Shown in pieces: positions 11,606 through 22,250 of a stretch of DNA of 64,000 bases. The stretch spans positions 3,224,001 to 3,288,000 of the forward strand of contig JANUWI010000002.1 of assembly GCA_025504975.1 (NCBI GenBank). Direction: 5' to 3'. A program made the translations under genes and the position numbers. Position 1 is the stretch's first letter. Each line of letters opens with the position of its first letter. The stretch comes from Plenodomus lindquistii. Its lineage: Eukaryota > Ascomycota > Dothideomycetes > Pleosporales > Leptosphaeriaceae. The notes beneath the pieces are model-generated. The model made no database searches, had not been told where the DNA came from, and saw nothing but the letters and a program-made list of their open reading frames with translations.

Positions 11606-13853
11606 GTCGATTTGGCTCGATACAATTCACGATAAATCAGACAGGGCCACGTGGACATTTATCCGGATGGTGGGCCGTAGCCCGCATGTCTGCGAGCCCT
11701 ACCGACAAGACTCAGACACATGGCCGGATTGCGAAAAAACTCGCGGCAACTTGTCTATTCGCTGTCCTGTTTTTGGAGCCGACGTTACACTAAAATGTGT
11801 CGGTAAAACTCGTTGTACAGTCATCTCCGCACCAGCGCACTCCCCCGACGTAGTCTGCTGTAGGACCATATGTAACTCGAAGCCAGATCTGACGTAGCGT
11901 CGCACCACATCGGTACCAGCGATTGTTGGTAAAATGGCATCACCGTACTGTCACAATGATCCAGTCTTGTCGTTCTGTCTTGGCATTTGTAAATGTACTG
12001 TATCATGTTGCCTAGCTCTCGAGCTACAGGGATGGTTTCTGACATTGCTACATCATGTCAAACGTTGCACGTGCTTGGTCTCATTAGATCTTAGAGTAAA
12101 GCGCAAAGTAATCTTGCGTATCATCAAGCTTACGTTATTGAAGTCTTAACGGTTGCAAGCCGTGGCATCTTTCTGATGGTTCTACGACTAACGACGAGTG
12201 AGTCTATTGTTTCACTGCCAGCGTACCTAAGCAGTGAGCAAAACTGGTACTTATGGGTTTTGGTAGGTGACAGCTCCTGTCGTAGAGCCAAATCAATCTC
12301 ACGAAAGCCTTGCTGCCTGGATATATGAATACGAACAGACACAGCAAATCACTCGGATGAGCTCCTCCAAATCCACCGGGACCCTGGATGAATGAGAGTC
12401 GGCCCAAGATCATGAAAGTATCTTATGGCGTCGCATTTCTGGGCTTAGTCATCGAGCCTTACCGAAATGGGAGATCATCGCGCTAGCGTGGGCATGTCGC
12501 TGTTCTATCCCATCTTATAGCTCACTCGTCGTTCTTGCATCACACCCACCCCACCCCACTACTCACGTTCACCTGTGAAACGAACACACTCAATGGTTGA
12601 CGATGGCGTTGCTTTTGTCTTGATCACCGCTTTTATGGGCCATGGACCGCCCGCGGCACCCCTATCACCTCAACTTATCAAGGCTGTTTTGACGTCGATA
12701 GCGCCACTGTTTAACAACAGGATTATCTGGGCGAAGTCAGGCGTCCAACTTTCTGTCGCACGGCGTAGTCCTCCTTACACATACACTCCGTCAGTGTGTG
12801 CCTCTGACAGGGCATATTGTCCGCTACTCGCCATTGACGAAGCGGCAGATGTGTAGAATACGCGTAGAATGTTCCGGTGAATGCCACACCACCAAAGTCA
12901 GTCACGAGTCATTTCTATGGACAAGCTTGATAGATAATGTGAAGGTGAGAGACTCCGCCACCTCTGGCATTGTAGGCAAGACTAGTCATGCTGTCATCTT
13001 ACCCGCTTCAAGCGCTTCTTCGCTTCTCACGCAAAAATTGGAGCGCATTCAAAAGCTTAAGGAACTCGAAGGTTTTCAACTTTTTGCTGAGATTCGGCGC
13101 GAGAATGTGTGAAGGTATCGATCTGAATGCTTCTAGCGCGCACGGCACGAGCCATAAGAGCACAACCGACATCTAATGTTCCTGAAGAGATCGCCATTTT
13201 CCTTGTACGCGGGTAGGCTTATGTCTTTGTTCAAAATATGGCGTTCTGCCCGGCTCTAGCGGTGTGTATGGTCTATGCAGCCTTCCACACCAGAAGTTGC
13301 AGGGATCTAGCCTTGTCCCGAGCACATTGGGGCTGTACACATGTCCAACGGCCCGTCGTACGACGCATTAGTGCTCAACGCACGCGTCAAGTCGAACATC
13401 CTCGTCAACGTGCATGAAACATATCGACCGCTGCTAATACTTTGCGCTTGTCAGTTCGCGCATTTCCTGTTCTAGTAAGGCAGGGGCACTGCGGGTGCTC
13501 TCTAACGTCTGGCTAAGCTTAAAGCAAACGTGGTTCTACGCGTAACTAGTCGCAAGGGAGTAAAAGAGCCAAGAGAATGTTCCTCTCAGGCTGACTCCCG
13601 GCTTAATACCAGGCATGGGTACTCCGTCTTCACGTTTGCTCATCGGACTACTTCCAAGTCTGTCACTTCTAGTTAGTCTGCTCCAGCTCTTGCTCTGGAA
13701 CATCGTCATCATTCTCACTTGAAACTGTATTCCCGCGATCATACATCAATCTGCTCTTCCAGTTGTTGGCTTGTCCTCTATAGTGAGAAGTGTCTCAAGC
13801 CGATCTACCTTGCGCCCAAAGAACAATTCTTTCCGAGACATAGACCCTCACCG
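11606..13853. other. Long gene-poor stretch
   Basis: About 2.2 kb with no ORF that I can support. ORFs such as 12575-12856 and 12798-13112 are short, have no recognisable domain and no convincing intron signals. No tRNA-like fold, tandem array or transposon hallmark was seen by eye. It may hold the regulatory region of the Myb gene or a non-coding transcript. Confidence 0.45.
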
Positions 13854-15355
13854 ATGGACTCATCAAGCCGCCAACCTCGAAAGTGGACTGAAACAGAAGA
13901 TCAGATACTTCGATTCGAAGTTGAGGCTCAACGTATGTCGCTGTGGATCTTCCTTGTTACTCCGTCACGTATTCCCCGTCCCTTCGATGGATGCTTAGAT
14001 GGGTAATCTTCAAGACCATATGAATATCGTGCTAAATGCCCTCTTAGTGGAGGATGGCGATGTTCGAGATTGGTATGTCCGTCCATATGCCGCATCCAAC
14101 GCGAGATGTCTAACGCGTTGCATAGGTGCCGTGTCGCCGATCAACTCCCGGGTCGAACGAACAAAGATTGCCGAAAAAGGTGGCACAATTCAGTTGCTGG
14201 AGGATTGAAGAAAGGACAATGGTCAAAAAGTGAAGATGACTTGCTTATTCGCGGTGTGGAGGAGCATGGACAGAAGTGAACAATAGCCCTCCTTCGACGT
14301 GGCCTAATTAACAAGCCGTATAGATGGACAGTGGTCGCGAACTACGTTATATCCAGGAGCGCCGACCGTAAGAAATATCAATACCATTTGTATGACTACC
14401 GAGTCGCTAACCTCCACCAGAATGTGCAAAACGGTGGCAGCAATCACTCGATCCTGACTTGGACCGCAGCGAGTGGCTCGAAGCCGAAGTCAGTCGCTTC
14501 CATATACATTCCGATATCCATGTAGCCAACTGATTGTGGGACTACAGGATACGACTCTTATCGATGCAACCAAACGTCTCGGTCGACATTGGAAAGACAT
14601 ACAACGCGAACACTTCCCTGGGCGATCGAAGAATTGTATCAAGAATCGGTAATTCACCTTACTCGGTGTTGGTCTCGTTACTAATGCTCCCAAGATACAC
14701 TGTTCTGGTCCGACGATACCGAAATCAAGGCATACACCTCCCAGATGCAGCAAGTTCTCCCTCCGAGTCTAGCACACCGGCGATATCAAGCTATCCCGAA
14801 GACGATGACTATCTATTCTCTGCGCCAAACATGTACAATCTACTTTCAGCACCCACACACCCCACCACATCAAGAAGCCGCCATTCTTGGTCTAGCATAG
14901 ACAATGATGCGTATGCTACCTGGTCAACGGCCCAAGACTACAACATGCCCTTCGCGATGACAGCCCCGGACATGTATCACACGACGCCCACAATGCCGCA
15001 GTTCGCGTTGACTCAGCCACCGGTACTAGGCTCGAATACTCCTTATGCATCATCCTCGTCACAATGGACAACGCCAACAATGCAGCCAACTATGCCAATG
15101 CATACGCATTCACCGGTCACCGGCGGTATGCAAACATCACCATACTATGGCTACAACCAATATCCAGAGAGCGAGCAACAAATGATGGCTTACGGTTCAT
15201 CCTACACAGCCTCCACGGCCCGAGCGAACCATCATTCGGTGTCGAGTCCCCCTAGATCTAGGGCCTTGAGTGACCACCAGCCATACCCGACACATGCATC
15301 GTCGCCGACATATCACGACCCGCGGTACCCATACGATCCTTCTTACCACTATTGA
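13854..15355 (+). CDS. Three-repeat Myb DNA-binding protein
   Basis: Seven exons: 13854-13932, 14048-14072, 14126-14275, 14324-14367, 14421-14488, 14548-14648, 14695-15355; 375 residues. All phases agree. Splicing rebuilds three SANT/Myb repeats: R1 KWTETEDQILRFEV to WCRVADQLPGRTNKDCRKRW, R2 GQWSKSEDDLLIRGV to KWTVVANYVISRSADQCAKRW, and a divergent third (DTTLIDATKRLGRHWKDI to GRSKNCIKNR). The C-terminal half is low-complexity, rich in Ser, Thr, Pro, Tyr and Met, and may be an activation region. The protein is likely a nuclear transcription factor; FlbD- and BAS1-type proteins are relatives by fold, but I do not assign orthology. The last intron ends in AAG rather than YAG. Six introns in about 840 bases is the densest pattern in the window. 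Confidence 0.8.
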
Positions 15356-17784
15356 GGCTGTGCAAACGAACGCCATAGTGCATGCAATAGGGCTGGCTGG
15401 CAGCATCGTCACGCATATGCGCACAAAGCAGGGTCACTAACAAGACTCTTGGAATTTTTAGTGAACAGCAAGAACGGTAAGACAAATATCTCAGTAATAG
15501 TAATCCACCACCGTCGTCACACTGTATTGTTCCACTCTCCCCTTTTGCCCTTCTGCCTAGTTTGCAGCCAAAAGCCTGTTATGCACATAATGTCATGTGA
15601 AGTGTTCCCCCGATCCCCGAAACGGATCACTATGATTCGCTTAGGTCGTCTGCACAGCCTCGATTTCCCGTATTCTCCCGCCAACCACAATGCTAGACTT
15701 GTCCTTCTCGAACGACTTTTCTGTTCCAAGGTTAACTGGGCGGACCTTTTTCGCCTATTTTGTGAAGGTACATACGTTTTATCCTGTGTTTTGTTCGATG
15801 GCGTTGAGTCGTGGTCGCGCTATAGTAACACCGCCATCATTATAGGTACAAGGAGTTTCGGGGCCTGGCCCGTGGCTGCATGGCGACCTCACCCGTTCTG
15901 CATGGCTTCCTCGCCCGCGTCGATATCCACATACCCCTGCGTACTACGGTCTCGTGGAACTGACCGCTTCTCGCGGTACCGTTGTCATGGTCAGGTACCT
16001 GCGCACGGTCCGTGGAGATCGCCCATATCCGTCCTGTGGGGATGGGTCCTTGACTGCGGGACTATGAGTGTTGTTGCCTTGAGTATGCCTGGCCGGGGGT
16101 TTTATGTACGTGGTGGACGCGCATGCAGTGTGGAGATTGTAATGGTGTGGTTGGGAGGCAGTGGGTTGATGCACAATATGTCGTTGTAGTGCATCGTGAG
16201 AATCATGTGTTGAAACTTACAATTGCGGTGCATTCGAATTGGTTCTTGTCAAGCACAGTCGTTCATTCTATCCAGCATATTGGAACGTCTTTGCTCTGCT
16301 TGCCATCCTTGCGAGGGCATCAGAAGTGTTAGAGTACCGCGCTTTATGCGCAACTCCTTTGCAATTACCAAAACATCACATCGAAGCCAAGTCAATCGCC
16401 CTCTTCAGCATTGTAAACCTCAAACCTTGCCTGTTGCCTGCTCAGATGACGAGGGGATGCGCTGTTACTCAGAATAGCAGCAGCATTGGATCTGCATCCC
16501 GTCACTGTCTAGTCGACCAGACTGGCGGACCCGAGTACACAGTACATATTGCGGCTGCGCGCTCTTCATCGCCGACACGTCAACAAAGCCACAATCTGAT
16601 TATTCCACAGGGATGCCGCGGAGCAGGTGGGCCGAATGGAGCGAGGAATCCGCAGAAGGCTTGATAATGTCATCAGGAGAAGGATTCCTGAACGTTTGCG
16701 CCTTGATGTCTGCCTGGCCATAAGCGAGCGGAGACCAACGCGATTGAGGTTTTAAGATTTTGCCAAGAGATAAGATCTATGAGAGAAAGTATTGTTTCGG
16801 TGGCCATGGAGAATGGAAGTGATGTGAACGGGCAGAGTGTTAGGGTGGCACTAATCTGGGGCGTTTGCGGATGCTGAAGCTCCTCCCCTCTGCGCATGGC
16901 TCAAACGTCTTGAACACCAGTCAGACGTTCTTTTGAGAGGATATGCTCTCACTCGGCGATTCCTCCAAGCTAAAGAAGCTCACAGAAGATCCAACGATTG
17001 TCTTGAATAGCCGCGACATCATGGTTACCCTCGGCGTTGTTAGAAACATGATGTTACCGCAACCGCGCCGATACGGAACGTTTCATTCTCTACCCGCTCC
17101 GTAACACTCTGCATAAAATGCAGGTCCAGCATGTATCGCTACACCCTTGCTGTCAGTCCTGTAGTCCTCGAAATGTCCGTCAGTCTGCCTCGTATCTGCG
17201 AACCGTACCAACCTAATTTACGAGCTTTCCACGGCGCATGCGTGTCGCCTAGAGAGGTATGTACGCGTAACAGTCACGCTTACCGACCCGATCTCTTGGT
17301 GGCCTAATCGCATGGCTGCTCCACAAATACGGCGACGGACCCGGTAAGCGGCCTGCATAGAAGAATTTTGTGGACGGGAGATTTGCCTAGGCATAGGTTA
17401 ATCATGCTTCGCCACACACGTTGACATTGGTGTGATGGTAGGGTTTCTAGGAGAGAGAATCGAAGATGCCAAGTTTCTGTGATATCTTTTGCACGTAGAT
17501 GATATAGCTTGAGACCTTTGTCTGCGCGATGACATTATTCGATTGAGAGAGGCCTTGCATAACAAGGTCCTGGATAGAAGCTGCAGTTATCGGTGCTGGA
17601 GTTCTAGAGGGAAAACTTTGATGCGCTAACGCTGATTGCCCGATATGGTACCACCCAAATTCTCGCAAGAAAATGGTATATCATGAGAACTGAGTAAGCA
17701 TTTGACGTCAAAGGTAGAGAGTAGCGATTTGGAATCAGTTTATGAGATATACATTTTACCATTCATTCATCAAAGCAACAGCAA
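15356..17784. other. Gene-poor stretch between Myb gene and tRNA-Lys
   Basis: About 2.4 kb. The longest ORF, 15449-16189 (246 codons), is rich in Cys, His, Arg, Ser and Trp, has no domain, and looks like chance. No repeats or RNA genes were recognised. It may include the Myb 3' UTR. Confidence 0.4.
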
Positions 17785-17910
17785 GCCCGGCTGGCACAAT
17801 CGGTAGCGCGTGAGACTCTTAATCTCAAGGTTGTGGGTTCGGTTAGTACTCTCCTCATTCGAATCCAAAAGATCAAATACTAACAATCAATCAGAGCCCC
17901 ACGTCGGGCT
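17785..17910 (+). tRNA. tRNA-Lys(CTT) interrupted in the T-loop by a 53-bp intron-like insert
   Basis: The outer parts form a tRNA: acceptor stem GCCCGGC with GTCGGGC (one G-T pair), anticodon stem TGAGA/TCTCA with loop CTCTTAA (anticodon CTT at 17818-17820), variable loop AGGTT, and T-stem GTGGG with CCCAC. The D-stem has one A-C mismatch. There is no insert at the usual 37/38 site. Instead, bases 17842-17894 split the T-loop between positions 57 and 58. The insert starts GTTAGT, has TACTAAC at 17879-17885 and ends CAG, the signals of a spliceosomal intron. The A box (TGGCACAATCGG) is intact, the native B box is split, and the insert carries ATTCGAATCC at 17857-17866, which resembles a B box. 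A T6 run at 17946 could be a Pol III terminator. Whether a mature tRNA is made is unknown. Confidence 0.8.
17842..17894 (+). other. Spliceosomal-intron-like insert inside tRNA-Lys
   Basis: A 53-bp segment with donor GTTAGT, perfect branch sequence TACTAAC and acceptor CAG, the last 7 bases downstream of the branch motif. Removing it restores an uninterrupted TTCGAGC T-loop. The boundary could slip by one G, but only the GT-AG register shows splice consensus. Confidence 0.75.
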
Positions 17911-18317
17911 GATCCAGCAATTCTGCAACACCCCAGCGGTGTTACTTTTTTGTCGCCTGGCACGACCCCGTCAGATGGTGCCTTCTTTTTGTACCAGAGG
18001 CAGTCAAATATGCAACTAGAGGCCCATCTTCTTATAGATTTTTCTTTCTCAACACATAATTCTAATGCAATATGATAGGTAGAGATGGCAGTCATGTATT
18101 TCTGCACGCGAACTGCGGTCTGTGCGCTAACATGCCCCACTACCACACCTAAGGCTGATTGGCCATCTTAGATAATTCGAAGGTAGAGCAAGTAAAGTGC
18201 TTAGACATTTAGCAAGCTATTCCTCGGTTTTCCTGTCTACCTTTGCTTCGAGATATAGAAGATTACATGTCAAGCAAACAGAAGACACACATCACAGGCA
18301 CCCTGCCTCCCCCTGGC
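17911..18317. other. Intergenic, downstream of tRNA-Lys
   Basis: Contains the T6 run near 17946 that may end Pol III transcription. Nothing else is recognised. Confidence 0.4.
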
Positions 18318-18716
18318 TCAAGTCACTTTCTTGTGCCTGAGCACCACCTTTGCTAATTGCTTTCTATAAGCAACCACCGCTTTACTGTAGCTACGGCTCA
18401 AGAGCGTACCGATTTCGTTGACTGCATTCTTATTTGCGAATTCGTCCGTGTAATAATACCCAGGTGCGCGGAGGAGGGTGACTGGCGCTACAAGTCTGGA
18501 AAGTGCGCCCCAATGGGATGACATACTTCCGTACACACATGGGCAGGAGACGCAATAATTAAGCGCCCTCGCATCATGTTGCGCACATGCGAAGTTCGAC
18601 TGCAAGGCTAAGACCACTTGCAGCATCACAATACGCCACAAGCTTGGCGATGGGGGCCTTTTCACCGGACCTACCATAGGTACATAAGCATCAGGTCCAT
18701 CGTCTCTTTTCCCCAA
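18318..18716 (-). CDS. Weak candidate: hypothetical protein
   Basis: Single ORF of 132 codons. An internal Met begins a hydrophobic stretch (MLQVVLALQSNFACAQ) that could be a signal peptide, followed by Cys-containing sequence. The C-terminal part is amphipathic and basic (SRSYSKAVVAYRKQLAKVVLRHKK). I do not recognise a family. A small secreted protein is possible, but a chance ORF is about as likely. Confidence 0.25.
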   Translation of the reverse strand: MGKRDDGPDAYVPMVGPVKRPPSPSLWRIVMLQVVLALQSNFACAQHDARALNYCVSCPCVYGSMSSHWGALSRLVAPVTLLRAPGYYYTDEFANKNAVNEIGTLLSRSYSKAVVAYRKQLAKVVLRHKKVT

Positions 18717-18977
18717 TATTCGGGGTCGTCTTGTAGGCTACCCATTGCTCTCTGTCAAAATTGCAATTCTCAAGGTTCGTGTTATTGCTTCAGCAGGGTG
18801 GCATCGAAGTCATGGCAAGGCTGACACATCGACATGCGAACAGACAAAGGCAACCCCTTATCATCAAAGGTCAATCTTTTGAGTCCAGAAGAGGGAGTTC
18901 TCATATTCTCCAAGTTTCATGCCGACCATTGCCGACTTCGCATCTCGGGACGCTTCCACCCTCTGAGGCAAGACACC

Positions 18978-21720
18978 ATGCAAGCTTCAAGTTCCGGAAG
19001 TTTGGCGGATGATTTTACGTTCGTCAGAGAATCTGATTGGATTAAGAGCCATACAAACCTCACTGCAGTTCAAGAACATGATCCTTTAAAAGCTTGGTCA
19101 CAGTCCATTAACGAAAAATACCCAAACGATGTGGCGACTCCAAAAACATTACTCGAAATTAGCAAGGATCTTATTCAAGGCGGGAGAATCTTCGGACAAG
19201 AGGTTGGGAAAGACATGAGAAGCATACTAATTGATACGGGCATGACCCTGAGACAGCTCAGATACGACATCCAACAGGGAGATAATCTTAGGAATGGGCT
19301 AGCGCAGACGGAACAGCAAGCGCTGGCGGAGCAGCAGGCGTCGCTATTGACACAATTGCCTAAGGCAGGACTTGTGAGTTGGTCTTCAGCTCTCCTAGTA
19401 TGTGCCGTTACTTTTACATTAACACGCCACGTTAGTTGGATAAGATGCTTTTCAAAACGGTGAGCAGTTTGAGAACAATCTGGAAAGCAAACATGAACCA
19501 CAGGCTCATACTGTATTAGTCCCATCAAATCGATCATCTGTTACGGGTAAGTGGGATAATTGTAGTGCTGCCGTAAAAGACTCATGATACTAACCGTGCT
19601 ACTCTCCTTAAGATTCCTCAAAACGAGCGATACAACGATTGGCGTATCAGTCACGACAATGCTTTTGCTCGATATTATTGTACGACGTTACCGGCGCGTA
19701 TAACAGCACCAGCCTCCCAAATCTGCCCTTTCTGTAGAAATATTTTAATGAGGAGTCGTGGAGACGAACCGGTCGTCGTACAATTAGCCGAACTCATTGG
19801 AGTCGCCCAGGGATGTAGGATCTGTCAACTGATACTCAGAGCCTTCGTGAAGACGGCGAATCAAGATGGAACTATCCGGCTGTTCTACTCCAATTCGGCA
19901 CTCAGAGCAGAACCCGGGGGACGTCGTATATTGCGTCTGAGTGCGACACCAGGTAAGTCCATCCACTCTCTTGTCGGAATTTAAATATACACAATATTCA
20001 AGGACTGAGAATATGGTGTCCCTCAGATTTTGCTGGGCCTAGGCGGCACAGAGTAGCTACTGGCCATCCGATCCTGGCGGACCGCGATCGAATTGCGCGC
20101 TTCCATTTGCTCCGAGCATGGCTTCGTCAGTGCGACGAGTCCCACACGTGCAACAAAAGAACCATCTCACAAACGAGTTTCCCTACAAGAATAATCGATG
20201 TGAGCGGCGAGAGCGATGCAATGTCAGGTCCAGGATGGCTGCGGTTGATCGACGCTTCGGAAAGAAAGAGCAATGCGTTCATTGCATTGTCACATTGTTG
20301 GGGTGATCTCTCCAAAGCAGACCAAAGTACGTTCTGTACAAGCACCGAGAACCTACCTCGAAGGCGTCATATGTTCCATGTCTCTGAGCTGCCCAAAACC
20401 TTTCAAGATGCGGTCAGGGTCACCAGAGCTGTGGGAATCCCTTATCTCTGGATAGACTCTATTTGTATCATTCAATATGGGGATAACAAGGCAGACTGGG
20501 ACCGAGAAGCCGCTCGGATGAAAGATGTGTATTCGGGAGCTTACTGCACGATCGCCGCGACTGCAGCCAAGAACTCGCATTCTGGCTTCCTAGACAGGCA
20601 AACTTTGACTGAGTATGTTTGTGTACATGATAATGCCGAGAAACAATTCTTTCTCAGCACGGATATCGACGACTTCGACTGCGAAGTAGTCAAAGCGCCT
20701 TTGAACAGCCGTGCGTGGGTCTTTCAAGAATCCGTCCTATCGCGACGAACGATACACTTCAGCGCCAATCAAATGTACTGGGAGTGTGGCGAGGGTATCT
20801 ACTGTGAGAACCTAACCAAGCTGAAAGGGTAAGAACGTAAGAACTTTGTTGCTGACGGCTCGCTAATACATTGTCGTAGTCTCAATGCTGACAAATACTT
20901 CACCATGGACCCCGAGTATCCCGCCAGACTTCTCTGTCAATCCTCGAACTCGCCAACTTTGGCTTTTGAGTATGGTGTGATATTTCTGATTGAGGAATAT
21001 TCTAAACGCCAACTCACGTTCGCCCACGATCGACCGATCGCAATAGCGGGATTGGAACAACGCTTGACAGATGCATTCCATTGTGAGAGCAGATTCGGCG
21101 TCCTCGAGAGCAGTCTCCATCATACCTTGCTTTGGTACCCATCAGGACACAAGCCTGCAGACCTCTCATGGAGCGATACCGTTCCGTCATGGTCATGGAT
21201 GGCATGCCCTGGGGCTGTAACCATTCAAAAATGGTTCCACCTATTCAGTGTTGGTAATGCTGAGTACGAATCATTCTGGCAATACTGGAAACAGAGCTGC
21301 CGAGAAGGCTATCAAGGTCTTGCGGGAATGAACGTCAACACCAACGTATCGTTTCGCAAAGGGTCCAAGACTGAGCTCAGCGCAGATCTGGCTGTGCTTG
21401 TAGACTGCACAATCCATTGGCGAGACAGGAACGATTACGCTGGTCTCGCACCCGAGTTTCGTCATGCACTTCGAGGCACAACTGGGAAAATCATTGGATA
21501 TATCGTGTTTGACGCCGAGAGGATACCCAATTTGGACAACATTTATTGTGTTATTTTGGCGAAGATCAGCGCACAATTCATTCCTGGTTTTCAAGGTGAT
21601 CATTGTCTTGTTATGATTGTATCTCCCACTGGCAAAGACGGCGCTTTCAGGCGGATCGGCTGTGGTTCAGCCCCCAGGGATAACCTTGTGAGATTGGAAA
21701 ACAACGTGCGAATAATCTGA
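18978..21720 (+). CDS. HET-domain protein with N-terminal helical extension
   Basis: Six exons: 18978-19373, 19436-19459, 19520-19546, 19613-19952, 20003-20828, 20880-21720; 817 residues. Exons 2 and 3 (24 and 27 nt) are phase 0 and bridge the N-terminal part to the HET part; no other start for the HET part was found. The HET domain (about 350-500) shows FIALSHCWG, YLWIDSICIIQ with DWDREAARM, VYSGAYCTIAA, and LNSRAWVFQE. Typical pre-HET sequence with paired cysteines (CPFC, GCRICQ) lies upstream, and a C-terminal half with VPSWSWMACPG follows. The N-terminal 130 residues are helical with a Glu/Gln/Ala coiled coil (about 110-130) and are not known to me. HET proteins trigger cell death on fusion of incompatible hyphae. 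The core is certain; the N-terminal fusion is moderately sure. Confidence 0.75.
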
Positions 21721-22250
21721 GGGTGATGGAGTTGGCAGTCATTGTGCATAGCTCTCTAAATACTATGCCGTTTTCAATTGGCGGCGGACCCCAGCAACCA
21801 AATCGTTGATAACAACGTTTTGTACATGTAACACGAACAGCGCTAAGAAATGACATGGGTGGCTATGTATTACAATGAAAGAGCTCCACATGTGTGGCAT
21901 GTGGGGGACGGTAGCGCTATTCACTGTAGTAAGATGTCGCTTGTCGCTTACCTCTTACAGTGAGACCTCTAGAACAATGTAGACTGATGTGCAGAAAAAC
22001 ACTCATAGCGTGGTCATCACTACCCTCATCGACGCTCTTGAACACTTGAGCTCGTCAACAAATAACTTTACCATGTTGAACAATTGTCATGAAGTTGTGG
22101 AGTTTCATTAGCAGTCTGGTTTTGTCACCAAGGTATTTACAAGGGTATAGATAACCCCACGACTACTTCTTCTCGCATCTAACACAGCAAAGAGCATGCG
22201 ACGATGCTTCTATTTTCCTAGCTTCCTGAGCCTGTGAAGGAGATTTCCAT
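21721..22250. other. Intergenic, convergent 3' flanks
   Basis: Between the HET gene and the MFS gene stop codons. No gene, RNA or repeat recognised. Confidence 0.5.

Noticed and set aside
15449..16189. 246-codon plus-strand ORF after the Myb gene
   Set aside because: Composition is unlike the other proteins here (excess Cys, His, Arg, Trp), there is no domain, and it lies where the Myb 3' UTR should be.
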